DNA of 64,000 nt from Methylotenera sp. (GCA_030693535.1 JAUYAL010000056.1:25914-89913), one strand, 5' to 3'; shown: positions 46,775 to 56,866, counted from the first letter of the stretch. Numbers and translations are program-made. Notes: a model not told the origin generated them from the letters alone.

Positions 46775-49678
46775 CTAATCAATTTTTGCTGCTTCTAAAT
46801 CTTTACCAGCAAACGCCAATTGCGCTTCACTAAAGGTTTTATAATGTTGCTGCCAATCAGAAAGCTGATTCACGCGCGTCACTTGTACAGCTGTGACCTT
46901 GAACTCAGGACAGTTAGTTGCCCAATCTGAGTTTTCCGTCGTAATCACGTTTGCACCAGATTCTGGATGATGGAACGTCGTGTAAATCACACCAGGTTGC
47001 ACACGCTCAGTAATTTTTACGCGCAATACTGTTTCACCTGCACGACTTTCAATACCAACCCAATCACCTTCTTTAACTCCACGCTCTTCTGCGTCGTGCG
47101 GATGAATTTCAACGATATCTTCACTATGCCAAGCAACATTCTTAGTACGGCGCGTTTGTGCACCCACATTATATTGAGAGAGAATCCGACCTGTCGTGAG
47201 AATCAATGGGAACTTAGGCGTTACTTTTTCAGTGGTAGCCACATACTGCGTTACAAAGAATTTACCTTTGCCGCGCACAAATTCATTAATGTGCATCGTT
47301 GGCGTACCTAATGGCTGTTCGTCATTGCAGGGCCATTGTATGCTACCTAACTCGTCTAGTTTCTTGAAGCTAACACCTTTAAATGTTGGTGTTAATCTTG
47401 CCACTTCATCCATAATTTCAGAAGCATGTTTATATTCCATCGGGTAGCCAAGCGCATTGGCGAACCTTGCTGTCACTTCCCAATCTTCCATCCCATTTTT
47501 TGGTGTCATCACGCGGCGTACAGGTGAAATACGGCGCTCTGCATTGGTAAATGTACCGCTCTTTTCTAAAAATGATGCGCCTGGAAAGAATACGTGCGCG
47601 AACATTGCAGTCTCATTCAAGAACAAATCTTGTACGATGACACACTCCATATTCTCTAACGCATGCGTTACATGCTGCGTGTTAGGGTCAGACTGCACAA
47701 TATCTTCACCAACACAGTAAATCGCTTTAAAACTGCCTTCTATGGCATTGTCTAGCATGTTAGGGATGCGTAGACCAGGGTCATTACTTAGTGGCCTACC
47801 CCATGCGCTTTCAAACAGCACCCGCGTAGCTTCATCTGATACATGACGATAACCTGGGTATTCATGTGGCATAGAACCCATATCGCATGAACCTTGCACG
47901 TTATTTTGACCGCGCAGTGGATTAACGCCCACGCCTTCACGCCCAACGTTGGCAGTTGCCATCGCTAAATTGGCGATACCCATGACCGTAGTTGAACCTT
48001 GACTGTGCTCGGTAACACCTAATCCATAGTAAATTGCCGCGTTACCACCTGTTGCATATAATCTTGCTGCAGCGCGTATATCCTCTGCTGGCACACCCAT
48101 GACCAAGCCCAAAACTTCTGGAGAATTTTGTGGAAGCGCAACAAAATCACGCCACTCTACAAATGAATCCCACTCGCAACGTTCTTTTACAAATTCTTCA
48201 TTCACCAAACCTTCGGTCACAATCACATGAGAAATCGCAGAAATTAATGCAACGTTAGTGCCTGGTTGTAATTTAAGATGATAATCCGCTTTAACGTGAG
48301 GAGAACTCACCAAATCAATCGCGCGCGGGTCGGCAATAATCAGTTTTGCACCTTCACGTAAACGACGTTTTATTTGTGAAGCAAATACTGGGTGCCCGTC
48401 AGTTGGATTAGCACCCATCACAAAAATTACATCGGCTTTCATTACAGAGTCAAAAGTTTGCGTACCAGCTGATTCGCCTAATGTTTGTTTTAAGCCGTAA
48501 CCTGTCGGACTATGGCAAACACGTGCGCAAGTATCAACGTTATTAACGCCAAATACGGCACGCACTAACTTCTGCACAACATAAACTTCTTCATTGGTAC
48601 AGCGTGACGATGTAATACCGCCCACAGAAGCTTTGCCATATTTGGCTTGAATACGGGTAATTTCACTGGCAGCATAACTAAATGCTTCATCCCAGCTTAC
48701 TTGTTGCCATTCATCATGGATACTTTTACGTATCATCGGCGTAGTAATACGATCTTTATGCGTCGCGTAACCCCATGCGAAACGGCCTTTTACGCATGAA
48801 TGGCCGTGGTTTGCACCACCATTTTTATTTGGCACCATGCGAACAACTTCTTCACCTTTCATTTCGGCATTAAATGAACAGCCAACCCCGCAATAGGCAC
48901 AGGTGGTTGTCACACTATGTTCAGGCACACCATGGTCAATCACGGTTTTTTCAATCAATGTTGCCGTTGGGCAAGCTTGCACACAAGCGCCACAAGACAC
49001 ACATTCTGAACTCATAAAATCGGTTACCCCAGCAGCTACTTTTGATTCAAAGCCGCGGCCAGAGATAGTGAGTGCGAACGTACCTTGTGTTTCTTCACAA
49101 GCGCGCACGCAACGTGAGCAAACGATACATTTACTTGGGTCAAAAGTGAAATAAGGGTTACTTTCGTCTTTTTCTGCCTTCAGGTGATTTTCACCTTCGT
49201 AACCATAACGCACTTCACGCAAACCTACAGCGCCAGCCATGTCTTGCAACTCGCAATCGCCATTGGTGGCACAGGTTAGACAATCTAATGGATGGTCTGA
49301 AATATATAGCTCCATCGTTCCTCGACGGATATCAGCCAACTTTGGTGTTTGCGTATGCACTTTTAAGCCTTCAGCCACAGGTGTGGTACATGAAGCAGGA
49401 TAGCCACGACGACCTTCAATTTCGACTATACACAAACGGCATGAACCAAACGGCTTTAAAGAATCAGTAGCGCATAGCTTAGGTACGTTAATGCCTGCCA
49501 TTATCGACGCACGCATAATTGACGTGCCTTCTGGCACGGTAATTTCTCTATCATCAATCATCAATGTTACTTTAACGTTTGAATCACTCGCTGGCGTACC
49601 ATAATCTAATTGATCATCATAATTAGTACGGCTGTGCTCATGCTGATGATGCGTATTGCTGTATTTAATGTCATCCAT
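46775..49678 (-). CDS. fdsA: NAD-dependent formate dehydrogenase alpha subunit
   Basis: Molybdenum (bis-MGD) catalytic subunit that oxidises formate to CO2 in the cytoplasm. An N-terminal plant-type [2Fe-2S] ferredoxin domain (GSCRLCIVEIEGRRGYPASC) is followed by a His-Cys type cluster (DHPLDCLTCATNGDCELQ). Two [4Fe-4S] ferredoxin motifs come next (CIVCSRCVRACEE and CVSCGACVQACP). The FdhF domain starts with CAYCGVGC. The molybdenum ligand is cysteine, near residue 386 in CARVCHSPTGYG, and not selenocysteine. The C-terminal binding domain is complete. At 967 residues it matches Cupriavidus-type FdsA. GGAG precedes ATG 49678. Confidence 0.97.
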   Translation of the reverse strand: MDDIKYSNTHHQHEHSRTNYDDQLDYGTPASDSNVKVTLMIDDREITVPEGTSIMRASIMAGINVPKLCATDSLKPFGSCRLCIVEIEGRRGYPASCTTPVAEGLKVHTQTPKLADIRRGTMELYISDHPLDCLTCATNGDCELQDMAGAVGLREVRYGYEGENHLKAEKDESNPYFTFDPSKCIVCSRCVRACEETQGTFALTISGRGFESKVAAGVTDFMSSECVSCGACVQACPTATLIEKTVIDHGVPEHSVTTTCAYCGVGCSFNAEMKGEEVVRMVPNKNGGANHGHSCVKGRFAWGYATHKDRITTPMIRKSIHDEWQQVSWDEAFSYAASEITRIQAKYGKASVGGITSSRCTNEEVYVVQKLVRAVFGVNNVDTCARVCHSPTGYGLKQTLGESAGTQTFDSVMKADVIFVMGANPTDGHPVFASQIKRRLREGAKLIIADPRAIDLVSSPHVKADYHLKLQPGTNVALISAISHVIVTEGLVNEEFVKERCEWDSFVEWRDFVALPQNSPEVLGLVMGVPAEDIRAAARLYATGGNAAIYYGLGVTEHSQGSTTVMGIANLAMATANVGREGVGVNPLRGQNNVQGSCDMGSMPHEYPGYRHVSDEATRVLFESAWGRPLSNDPGLRIPNMLDNAIEGSFKAIYCVGEDIVQSDPNTQHVTHALENMECVIVQDLFLNETAMFAHVFFPGASFLEKSGTFTNAERRISPVRRVMTPKNGMEDWEVTARFANALGYPMEYKHASEIMDEVARLTPTFKGVSFKKLDELGSIQWPCNDEQPLGTPTMHINEFVRGKGKFFVTQYVATTEKVTPKFPLILTTGRILSQYNVGAQTRRTKNVAWHSEDIVEIHPHDAEERGVKEGDWVGIESRAGETVLRVKITERVQPGVIYTTFHHPESGANVITTENSDWATNCPEFKVTAVQVTRVNQLSDWQQHYKTFSEAQLAFAGKDLEAAKID

Positions 49679-49692
49679 TTTTATGCTCCGAA

Positions 49693-51246
49693 CTACTTAA
49701 CTATTCCGAAATCTTCAGGGAAATGATTCATCGCACTCAACACTGGATATGGCGTCATGCCTCCCAATGCGCATAGCGAACCATTCAACATCGTGTCGCT
49801 TAAGTCACGCACCAACTTAACGTTTATCACAGTGTCTTTGCCTGCAATAATTTTATCAATCACCTCAACGCCACGGGTTGAACCTATGCGGCATGGCGTG
49901 CATTTTCCGCATGATTCAATTGCGCAGAATTCAAATGCGTAACGTGCCATTTTCGCCATATCAACCGTATCATCAAACGCCACTATACCGCCATGCCCTA
50001 CAACTGCCCAAATATTAGTGAAAGCTTCGTAATCTAAAGGCGTATCGAATTGGCTTTCTGGCAAGAACGCGCCTAATGGCCCACCTACTTGCACTGCGCG
50101 AATAGGCTTACCAGTAGCGGAGCCGCCACCATAATCATAAAGCAATTCACGTAAAGTAATACCAAATGCAAGCTCTACCAGCCCGCCATGTTTTAAATTA
50201 CCAGCCAACTGTATAGGTAAGGTACCGCGTGAGCGGCCCATGCCGTAATTCGCATAATACTGCGCACCCTTATCTAAAATAATTGGTACCGTCGCAAGTG
50301 AAATCACATTATTCACAACGGTAGGTTTGCCGAATAAACCTTCTATTGCTGGCAGTGGTGGTTTAAAGCGCACTAGACCACGCTTACCTTCCAAACTTTC
50401 AAGTAATGATGTTTCTTCACCACATACATAAGCACCAGCTGCACGACGCACTTCTAAGTTAAAAGTATGTATTGAGCCACAAATTTTATCGCCTAAATAG
50501 CCAGCCGCCTCTGCTTTAGCAATGGCTTCATTCAAAGCTTTAAGCGCATGTGGGTACTCACTACGCAGGTAAATGTAACCTTGTGTTGCACCTACTGCAA
50601 CGCCCGCAATTGTCATGCCTTCAATTAGCACGAATGGGTCATCTTCCATAATCATGCGATCTGAAAATGTGCCTGAGTCGCCTTCATCCGCGTTACATAC
50701 AATGTATTTTTGGTCGGATTTACAGCCAAGTACTGTATTCCATTTAATGCCAGTTGGGAAAGCCGCACCACCGCGACCACGCAGACCTGAATCTGTGACC
50801 GCTTTGACAACTTCAGCGCCAGATAGTGCAAGCGCATTTTTAAGGCCTTTATAGCCTTCATGGGCAATATAATCTTCTAAAGAAACTGGGTCGGTAATAC
50901 CAACGCGCGCAAATGTTAAGCGCTGTTGTTTTTTCAACCAATCAATTTCTTCTGTTAACCCTAAATTCAAAGGATGCGCTTTAGCATTTAAAAAGTCCGC
51001 ATCAAATAACGACGGCACGTCTATAGCTTTAACTGGGCCATAAGCTACGCGACCATTGTCAGTTGCAACTTCTACCATGGTTTCAAGCCAATACAAGCCA
51101 CGAGAGCCATTACGGATAATCGTTATTTCTAGTCCACGTTTTTTTGCCTCTTGCGCAATGGCAATAGCAACTTTTTCGGCGCCCATTGAAAGCGCGCTAG
51201 AATCGCGAGGGATATATACTATAGCACCTAGATTAAGAGCAGTCAT
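49693..51246 (-). CDS. fdsB: Formate dehydrogenase beta subunit (NADH-FMN)
   Basis: Diaphorase subunit that hands formate electrons to NAD+. A thioredoxin-like N-terminal domain precedes a NuoF-type part: FMN/NAD-binding GLRGRGGAAFPTGIKW near residue 160, then CNADEGDSGTFSDR and AGAYVCGEETSLLESLEGKR. A [4Fe-4S] site ESCGKCTPCRIG lies near the C-terminus. The ATG at 51246 lies one base past the fdsG stop (TAATATG); the longer start at 51267 would overlap fdsG. About 517 residues. Confidence 0.97.
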   Translation of the reverse strand: MTALNLGAIVYIPRDSSALSMGAEKVAIAIAQEAKKRGLEITIIRNGSRGLYWLETMVEVATDNGRVAYGPVKAIDVPSLFDADFLNAKAHPLNLGLTEEIDWLKKQQRLTFARVGITDPVSLEDYIAHEGYKGLKNALALSGAEVVKAVTDSGLRGRGGAAFPTGIKWNTVLGCKSDQKYIVCNADEGDSGTFSDRMIMEDDPFVLIEGMTIAGVAVGATQGYIYLRSEYPHALKALNEAIAKAEAAGYLGDKICGSIHTFNLEVRRAAGAYVCGEETSLLESLEGKRGLVRFKPPLPAIEGLFGKPTVVNNVISLATVPIILDKGAQYYANYGMGRSRGTLPIQLAGNLKHGGLVELAFGITLRELLYDYGGGSATGKPIRAVQVGGPLGAFLPESQFDTPLDYEAFTNIWAVVGHGGIVAFDDTVDMAKMARYAFEFCAIESCGKCTPCRIGSTRGVEVIDKIIAGKDTVINVKLVRDLSDTMLNGSLCALGGMTPYPVLSAMNHFPEDFGIVK

Positions 51247-51247
51247 A

Positions 51248-51727
51248 TTAAGCCCTTGCCTCCGCAATTAATGCATCTAAATCAGCGGCAGACACACGTC
51301 CATAGACTTCGCCATCTATCATTACCGCTGGCGAAAGTGCACAATTACCTAAACAGTACACGGCCTCGAGTGTTATCGCATCATCCGCAGTCGTTTGATG
51401 GTAATCCACATTCAAGCACTTTTTAGCATGCGCTTCTAAGGCTTCAGAACCCATCGACTGGCAAGATTCGGCACGGCAAATTTGTACTACATGCCGACCC
51501 GGCTTGTGCGTACGAAAATGATGATAAAAAGTCACCACGCCATGCACTTCAGCAATCGACAAACTCAGTGCTTTAGCAATCTGAGGATAAGAAAATTCTG
51601 GCACATAACCGACATCATCCTGAATAGCATGAAGTAAAGGCAGTAAAGCACCGGGCATGTGTTGATGTTGTGCAATCAAAGCATCTACTTTGGCACTTAA
51701 ATCTTGTTTTGTTTCTAAATCTTGCAA
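51248..51727 (-). CDS. fdsG: Formate dehydrogenase gamma subunit
   Basis: NuoE-like [2Fe-2S] subunit of 159 residues. [17 protein letters not shown] and [13 protein letters not shown] are typical of NuoE/FdsG. The four cluster cysteines are in ICRAESCQ and [11 protein letters not shown]. It is the first gene of the fds run, and GAGAATAAG precedes its ATG. Its upstream region, 85 bases, is shared with the divergent moaA. Confidence 0.95.
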   Translation of the reverse strand: MQDLETKQDLSAKVDALIAQHQHMPGALLPLLHAIQDDVGYVPEFSYPQIAKALSLSIAEVHGVVTFYHHFRTHKPGRHVVQICRAESCQSMGSEALEAHAKKCLNVDYHQTTADDAITLEAVYCLGNCALSPAVMIDGEVYGRVSAADLDALIAEARA

Positions 51728-51812
51728 CTTATTCTCTCCAAAACAACTAACAAAATATTCTTATACGCATTAGTATAATACACTTGTTAAACGCTGACCA
51801 ATTCGACAAGCA
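51728..51812. promoter_or_regulatory. Shared promoter region, fdsG and moaA
   Basis: An 85-base AT-rich gap between divergent starts. It contains GTATAATACAC around 51773-51783, with TATAAT at 51774-51779 on the plus strand and TATTATACT on the minus strand. Both directions could use this -10-like block; no -35 is clear. Divergent control of formate dehydrogenase and cofactor genes from one region is plausible. Confidence 0.45.
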
Positions 51813-52838
51813 ATGACTAAAAAAGTGCTCAATTCCCAGCATCCAGAACCGAAAATTTTAGTGGACCAATTTGGTCGCATTATAGATTACATTCGTCTGT
51901 CAATTACTGACCGCTGTGATTTTCGTTGTGTGTATTGCATGTCAGAAGACATGACATTTTTACCACGTGATGAAGTTTTAAGCCTCGAAGAATGCGCTCG
52001 GCTCGTTAGTATATTCGTAGGTTTAGGCGTAAGTAAAGTTCGTATAACAGGAGGCGAGCCACTAGTGCGCAAAAACGCATTATGGCTTTTTGAAGCAGTT
52101 GGCAAGCTTGAAGGCCTTAACGAGTTGGTACTCACTACCAACGGAAGCCAGCTAGAGAACCAAGCCAAAGACTTAAAAAACGCAGGGGTGAAACGCATTA
52201 ACATTAGCGTGGATAGCCTCAACACTGAACGCTTTAGAAAAATTACGCGCACTGGCGATCTAGATAAAGTACTTCGCGGAATACAGGCCGCCAAAAAAGC
52301 TGGCTTTGAAAGCATCAAACTAAACAGCGTGCTCATGCGTGGCGTGAACGATGATGAAGCACTGTCATTGGTGAAGTTTGCAATTGATGAAGCAATCGAT
52401 ATTTCATTCATCGAGGAGATGCCTTTAGGGGATGTTACTCACACAAGAGAATCGACATTTTGCAGCAATCAAGATACGCTTAAAATACTCCAAAGCGAGT
52501 ACCCGCTCATCGCCAGCACCGAGACTACTGGCGGCCCAGCACGTTATTGGCGAGTAGCGAATACTAATACAAAAATTGGCTTTATTTCACCACACAGCCA
52601 CAACTTTTGCGAAAGCTGTAACCGTGTGCGCATTACCTGCAAAGGTGAACTTTACTTATGCTTAGGCCAAGAAGATAAAATAGAACTAATGCCGATTTTG
52701 CGTGCAAACCCAAATGATGACCAAGCAATTATTGATGCAGTTCTAGCGAGTATGGCAATCAAACCTAAAGGCCATGACTTTGACTTACGCCGAGTAGAAC
52801 CTGCAGTGATTCGTTTTATGTCACATACTGGAGGTTAA
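51813..52838 (+). CDS. moaA: GTP 3',8-cyclase (molybdopterin synthesis)
   Basis: Radical SAM enzyme that starts molybdopterin synthesis from GTP. The SAM cluster motif is CxxxCxxC at residues 35, 39 and 42 (DRCDFRCVYCM). RITGGEPLVRKN is the SAM-binding GGE region. The second cluster is CESCNRVRITCKGELYLCLG. The chain ends in HTGG, matching the C-terminal GG that MoaA needs. Length is 341 residues. It is followed by mobA after 5 bases. Confidence 0.97.
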   Translation: MTKKVLNSQHPEPKILVDQFGRIIDYIRLSITDRCDFRCVYCMSEDMTFLPRDEVLSLEECARLVSIFVGLGVSKVRITGGEPLVRKNALWLFEAVGKLEGLNELVLTTNGSQLENQAKDLKNAGVKRINISVDSLNTERFRKITRTGDLDKVLRGIQAAKKAGFESIKLNSVLMRGVNDDEALSLVKFAIDEAIDISFIEEMPLGDVTHTRESTFCSNQDTLKILQSEYPLIASTETTGGPARYWRVANTNTKIGFISPHSHNFCESCNRVRITCKGELYLCLGQEDKIELMPILRANPNDDQAIIDAVLASMAIKPKGHDFDLRRVEPAVIRFMSHTGG

Positions 52839-52843
52839 ATTTA

Positions 52844-53425
52844 ATGAGTATCTCAGCAATTATCTTAGCAGGCGGTCGTGCCACGCGCATGAATGGTGCA
52901 GATAAAGGCTTGGTACTTTTACAAAGCAAACCACTCATACAGCATGTCATTGAGCGTTTAACACCGCAAGTTGATGAAATACTCATCAACGCTAATCGAG
53001 AGCTTACCCAGTATCAATCATTGGGCTACCCCGTGCTTAAAGACGAAGTAGAAGACTTTCTAGGGCCTTTGGCTGGATTTAGCTTAGGTTTGCAACACGC
53101 CAAGCATAATTATGTTCTTATAGTGCCTTGCGACTCACCATTAATGCCAGTTGATTTAGCACAACGCCTGATGGCTGCTCTAATTGAACATAAGGCAGAT
53201 ATTGCCTTAGCGAGCAGCGATGGCAGCACTCACCCTGTATTTTGTTTATGCAAAAAGACTTTATTGCCATCTCTAACCACCTACTTAGAGCGAGGCGAAC
53301 GCCGAGTAAGCACCTGGCAAAAGAGCCAAAAATATATCGAAGTGGATTTTAGTGACTGCAATGAAGCTTTTACGAACTTAAATACGTTCGAAGACTTGGC
53401 TGAGTTGGCGCTAAAACTAAGTTAA
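52844..53425 (+). CDS. mobA: Molybdenum cofactor guanylyltransferase
   Basis: Attaches GMP to molybdopterin to make the MGD form that FdsA uses. The nucleotide-binding loop LAGGRATRMNGADKGL is at about residues 8-23. PLAGFSLGLQHA and VPCDSPLMPVDL give the GTP/metal site. Length is 193 residues. GGAGG lies well before ATG 52844. Confidence 0.96.
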   Translation: MSISAIILAGGRATRMNGADKGLVLLQSKPLIQHVIERLTPQVDEILINANRELTQYQSLGYPVLKDEVEDFLGPLAGFSLGLQHAKHNYVLIVPCDSPLMPVDLAQRLMAALIEHKADIALASSDGSTHPVFCLCKKTLLPSLTTYLERGERRVSTWQKSQKYIEVDFSDCNEAFTNLNTFEDLAELALKLS

Positions 53426-53450
53426 AATTACATGGCCCCAAATTGAAATT

Positions 53451-54728
53451 ATGACAACTCAATTAGACTTATCTCAAGTCATTTCCAACCCTAGCTGCAT
53501 GGATGACTACGACCCAAACTCAATGCCTGTAGCTAAAGCACGGCAATTTATTAAACAGTTTTTAAGCCCAGTCATTGCAACTGAGGCCTTACCGATTCGT
53601 CAGAGTTTAGGTCGTGTAGTGGCGGCAGACATATTGTCACCCACCAACGTGCCCAATTACGACAACTCGGCGATGGATGGCTATGCGTTCAACGCAGTCG
53701 ATATAGTCAAATCTACCGAGCTAAAAGTAATAGGCACGTCATTTGCAGGCAAAGCGTTTGATGGTGGAATCCAAAGCGGCGAATGTGTACGCATTATGAC
53801 GGGTGGCATGATGCCCAAAGGCACAGACACGGTCATTGTGCAAGAGCGCGTCAACATCGATGGTGACTCGATTCGTTTTACAGAAGCACCAAAGCCAAAA
53901 GCGAACGTACGTTACGCAGGTGAAGATTTGCAACTAGGCAAAATTGTATTGCCTAGAGGCCATATGATGCGTGCAGCTGATTTAGGTCTCATCGCTTCGC
54001 TTGGTATTGGTGAAGTGAGTGTATTTCGTCAGCTAAAAGTAGCTTTCTTCTCTACAGGTGACGAGTTAGCAAGTATTGGTGAGCACTTACAAGAAGGTCA
54101 GGTATACGACAGTAACCGATACACACTTTACGGCATGCTAAAACGACTTGGCGTCGAGATTATAGATATGGGCGCAATTGCTGACGAGCCTGAGTTGCTT
54201 GAAAAGACCTTACTTAACGGTGCAAAACAAGCCGATGTTATCATTACTAGCGGGGGCGTTTCTGTCGGCGAGGCTGATTATATGAAGCAGCTACTCGCTA
54301 AACACGGCCAAGTGATGTTTTGGAAAATCGCCATGAAGCCAGGCCGACCACTTGCATACGGCAAGATCGGTGTCGCACATTATTTCGGTTTACCAGGCAA
54401 CCCTGTTGCAGTGATGGTGACTTTTTATCAATTTGTACGTGAAGCCATGCTGGTACTAATGGGTCAAACCAACCCAGCACCACTACCCACGTTTAATGTT
54501 ATTTGTACAGAAAACATTAAAAAACAAAAAGGACGCACTGAGTTTCAGCGTGGCATATTATTTGCTGATAGCGATGGCGTATGGAAAGTTAAACCAACTG
54601 GCGCACAGGGGTCAGCTATTCTAAGCTCGATGTCATTGGCGAGTTGCTTCATTATACTAGATGAGACCGTAGGCAACCTCGAGGCTGGCGCGATGGTGCA
54701 AGTACAGTTGTTAGATGGTATTGTTTAG
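53451..54728 (+). CDS. moeA: Molybdopterin molybdenumtransferase
   Basis: MoeA inserts molybdate into adenylylated molybdopterin. Conserved NVPNYDNSAMDGYAF, then IMTGGMMPKGTDTVIVQE, ITSGGVSVGEADYMKQLL and YFGLPGNPVAVMVTF occur in the family order. It has 425 residues and is the third gene of moaA-mobA-moeA, 25 bases after mobA. With fdhD these supply most cofactor steps for FdsA. moaC, moaE, moaD and mogA are not in the window. Confidence 0.97.
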   Translation: MTTQLDLSQVISNPSCMDDYDPNSMPVAKARQFIKQFLSPVIATEALPIRQSLGRVVAADILSPTNVPNYDNSAMDGYAFNAVDIVKSTELKVIGTSFAGKAFDGGIQSGECVRIMTGGMMPKGTDTVIVQERVNIDGDSIRFTEAPKPKANVRYAGEDLQLGKIVLPRGHMMRAADLGLIASLGIGEVSVFRQLKVAFFSTGDELASIGEHLQEGQVYDSNRYTLYGMLKRLGVEIIDMGAIADEPELLEKTLLNGAKQADVIITSGGVSVGEADYMKQLLAKHGQVMFWKIAMKPGRPLAYGKIGVAHYFGLPGNPVAVMVTFYQFVREAMLVLMGQTNPAPLPTFNVICTENIKKQKGRTEFQRGILFADSDGVWKVKPTGAQGSAILSSMSLASCFIILDETVGNLEAGAMVQVQLLDGIV

Positions 54729-54813
54729 CGTTGCCAACGCTCTCACACATCATCCAATTTCAATCACATTCAACTGAATATTTTCCATTAGATAACATGT
54801 TCAAATTACTTTT

Positions 54814-56274
54814 ATGAAAAAAAATCAATCTCTAAAAGACTTACTGCTCATTCATGAGTTGGCATTTATTTTACTTATTGTTTTAGCAGCTACCGCAGGT
54901 GCTATTGGCATAAATCTTTGGGACAAGTCTAGCCAAGAAGCAAATCGCATAAGCGCTTTAGTGACTGAAGTACAACAGACGCGTGGCGATTTATATCGGC
55001 AAATGAAAGAGTTATTTGATGCCTACTTTTTAGATGACACCACTGCACTTGATGAATACAAGGTTTTCACTGCATCAGTTGAAAATCACTTTACCCAGCT
55101 AAATGCTTTGGCAGTTGATGATGCTGAAAAAGCTGTGATTCATGAACTACATATTAATTACAAAAAATTTGTAATTGAAACACCTATCCTATTTGATCAA
55201 TTTCAACTTGCCAATAGTGATGCGGCAAAGCTCGCAATCAATACAGATATTGAAACGGGCTTATTTCATCGTTATGAGAACCTACTAGCGCATACAGAAA
55301 AATTACTTAACCAAAAACAGTTGGAATTAAGACGTCAACTGACCAGCACCAAGCGTACTGCCAGTATTTTATTGGTTATTCCACTGATATTGGCTGTTTT
55401 ACTGCTGATTTTTTCCAGAGTATTTTTAAACCGTGCCATTGTTAAGCCTATTGAAGGTGTACTGAAAGCTACCTCGGAAATCAGCGCAGGCAATCTCAGT
55501 CACAGAGCTCCAGAAGAAGGTGTTCAAGAACTCATCACAGTATCTCAGGCCATTAATGTCATGGCAGATAAATTAGCCTTTAGCCAAGAAGCGCTCGTGA
55601 GAACAGAAAAACAAGCTGCACAGGGCTTATTGGTGCCTATGCTAGCGCACAATATACGCAACCCACTGGCCAGCATTCGTGCAACCGCTCAGGTAATGGA
55701 CGACCCTGGTAATGACTCTGAAACGCATGAGTCCCTTATTGGCATTATTGACACCGTAGATAGATTGGAACGCTGGACAGGTGCGTTATTAGCTTATTTA
55801 CTTCCACTCAAACCACAACCTAACAGCACTACTGTTAAAGATATTGTAGAGGGTGCTTTGATGCCACTGCAACAAAAGATAAAGGAAAAATCTATTCAGC
55901 TCACACTACCTAAATGGCCAAAAGATAATGCAGTCTATACTGACCAGCATTTACTAGAACAGGTGATCTATAACTTAGTGTTAAATGCCATCGATGCTTC
56001 AAATCAAGCCAGTAGTATGGAAATTACACTTGAACTTACAACGATTGATTTTTCCCTGCAATTACTAGATCGCGGTTGCGGCATGCCCTTTACCCCAGAC
56101 CCAAGCGCCATGAGCGCACCTTCTACCAAGCGATTTGGGACTGGGCTAGGAATACCATTTGCGTTCAAAGTCTGCGATGCTTTGGGTGGTGAGTTAAATT
56201 TCAATGCGCGCGCAGATGGAGGCACTGCAATTACAATTTTGCTACCTAAAATCTTGCGCCTACCAGTCAATTAA
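54814..56274 (+). CDS. Orphan membrane sensor histidine kinase
   Basis: Two membrane helices (about residues 13-33 and 187-206) flank a periplasmic helical sensor domain. A HAMP domain follows (about 207-260). The phosphoacceptor H-box is AHNIRNPLASIRATAQ with His near 279. The ATPase has an N-box (NLVLNAIDAS), G1 (DRGCGMP) and G2 (GTGLGIPFA) and ends in GGTAITILLP. No response regulator gene is beside it, so the partner and signal are unknown. It follows moeA on the same strand after 85 bases. It has 486 residues. Confidence 0.9.
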   Translation: MKKNQSLKDLLLIHELAFILLIVLAATAGAIGINLWDKSSQEANRISALVTEVQQTRGDLYRQMKELFDAYFLDDTTALDEYKVFTASVENHFTQLNALAVDDAEKAVIHELHINYKKFVIETPILFDQFQLANSDAAKLAINTDIETGLFHRYENLLAHTEKLLNQKQLELRRQLTSTKRTASILLVIPLILAVLLLIFSRVFLNRAIVKPIEGVLKATSEISAGNLSHRAPEEGVQELITVSQAINVMADKLAFSQEALVRTEKQAAQGLLVPMLAHNIRNPLASIRATAQVMDDPGNDSETHESLIGIIDTVDRLERWTGALLAYLLPLKPQPNSTTVKDIVEGALMPLQQKIKEKSIQLTLPKWPKDNAVYTDQHLLEQVIYNLVLNAIDASNQASSMEITLELTTIDFSLQLLDRGCGMPFTPDPSAMSAPSTKRFGTGLGIPFAFKVCDALGGELNFNARADGGTAITILLPKILRLPVN

Positions 56275-56386
56275 AAACGATTATTAATATTAAAAAGTAA
56301 TAAATATCAAATATTGTAATTTTGATGACATAGGCTATTGCCTAAATCTGACTTTTTATCAACAATGATGAAAGACTTTCAATTTA

Positions 56387-56866
56387 ATGGAAAACCCAAT
56401 GCTTAATCATGCAGTTCCCGATTTCCAGCTACCTGCAACCAGTGGCAAGACCTTTCAACTTTCAGACTATATTGCTAAAAACTTAAGTAAAAATATCGTA
56501 CTCTATTTCTACCCTAAAGATTCAACGCCTGGTTGCACCACGCAAGGACTTCAATTTAGAGATGCTTATCTTGACTTTCAGTCACTTAATACTGAGATTT
56601 TTGGCGTATCTCGTGATAGCATAAAATCACATGAAAATTTCAAAGAAAAATTTTCTTTTCCGTTTGAATTGCTAGCAGATACTGAAGAGTTGGCCTGTAC
56701 TTTATTTGGCGTAATGAAAATAAAGAATATGTACGGCAAACAAGTACGAGGCGTAGAGCGAAGTACCTTTATTATCGACAAAAATGGAGTTTTGATAAAA
56801 GAATGGCGTGGCGTTAAGGTGGATGGTCACGCGGCTGAAGTGCTTGATTTTATTAAAACCCTATAA
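56387..56866 (+). CDS. bcp: Peroxiredoxin, Bcp/PrxQ type
   Basis: Thiol peroxidase of 159 residues. The peroxidatic cysteine is in FYPKDSTPGCTTQGLQFRD, and the conserved PTxxC-like loop is intact. Bcp proteins with a second cysteine five residues later use it as the resolving thiol; here that place is leucine, so it would be a 1-Cys or atypical form, unless the cysteine in LACTLFG serves. VRGVERSTFIIDKNG is typical of the C-terminal half. An alternative start at 56399 has GGAAAA upstream. Confidence 0.92.
   Translation: MENPMLNHAVPDFQLPATSGKTFQLSDYIAKNLSKNIVLYFYPKDSTPGCTTQGLQFRDAYLDFQSLNTEIFGVSRDSIKSHENFKEKFSFPFELLADTEELACTLFGVMKIKNMYGKQVRGVERSTFIIDKNGVLIKEWRGVKVDGHAAEVLDFIKTL

Noticed and set aside
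48500..48530. Possible selenocysteine formate dehydrogenase
   Set aside because: The molybdenum ligand codon in CARVCHSPT is a normal cysteine codon, with no in-frame TGA.
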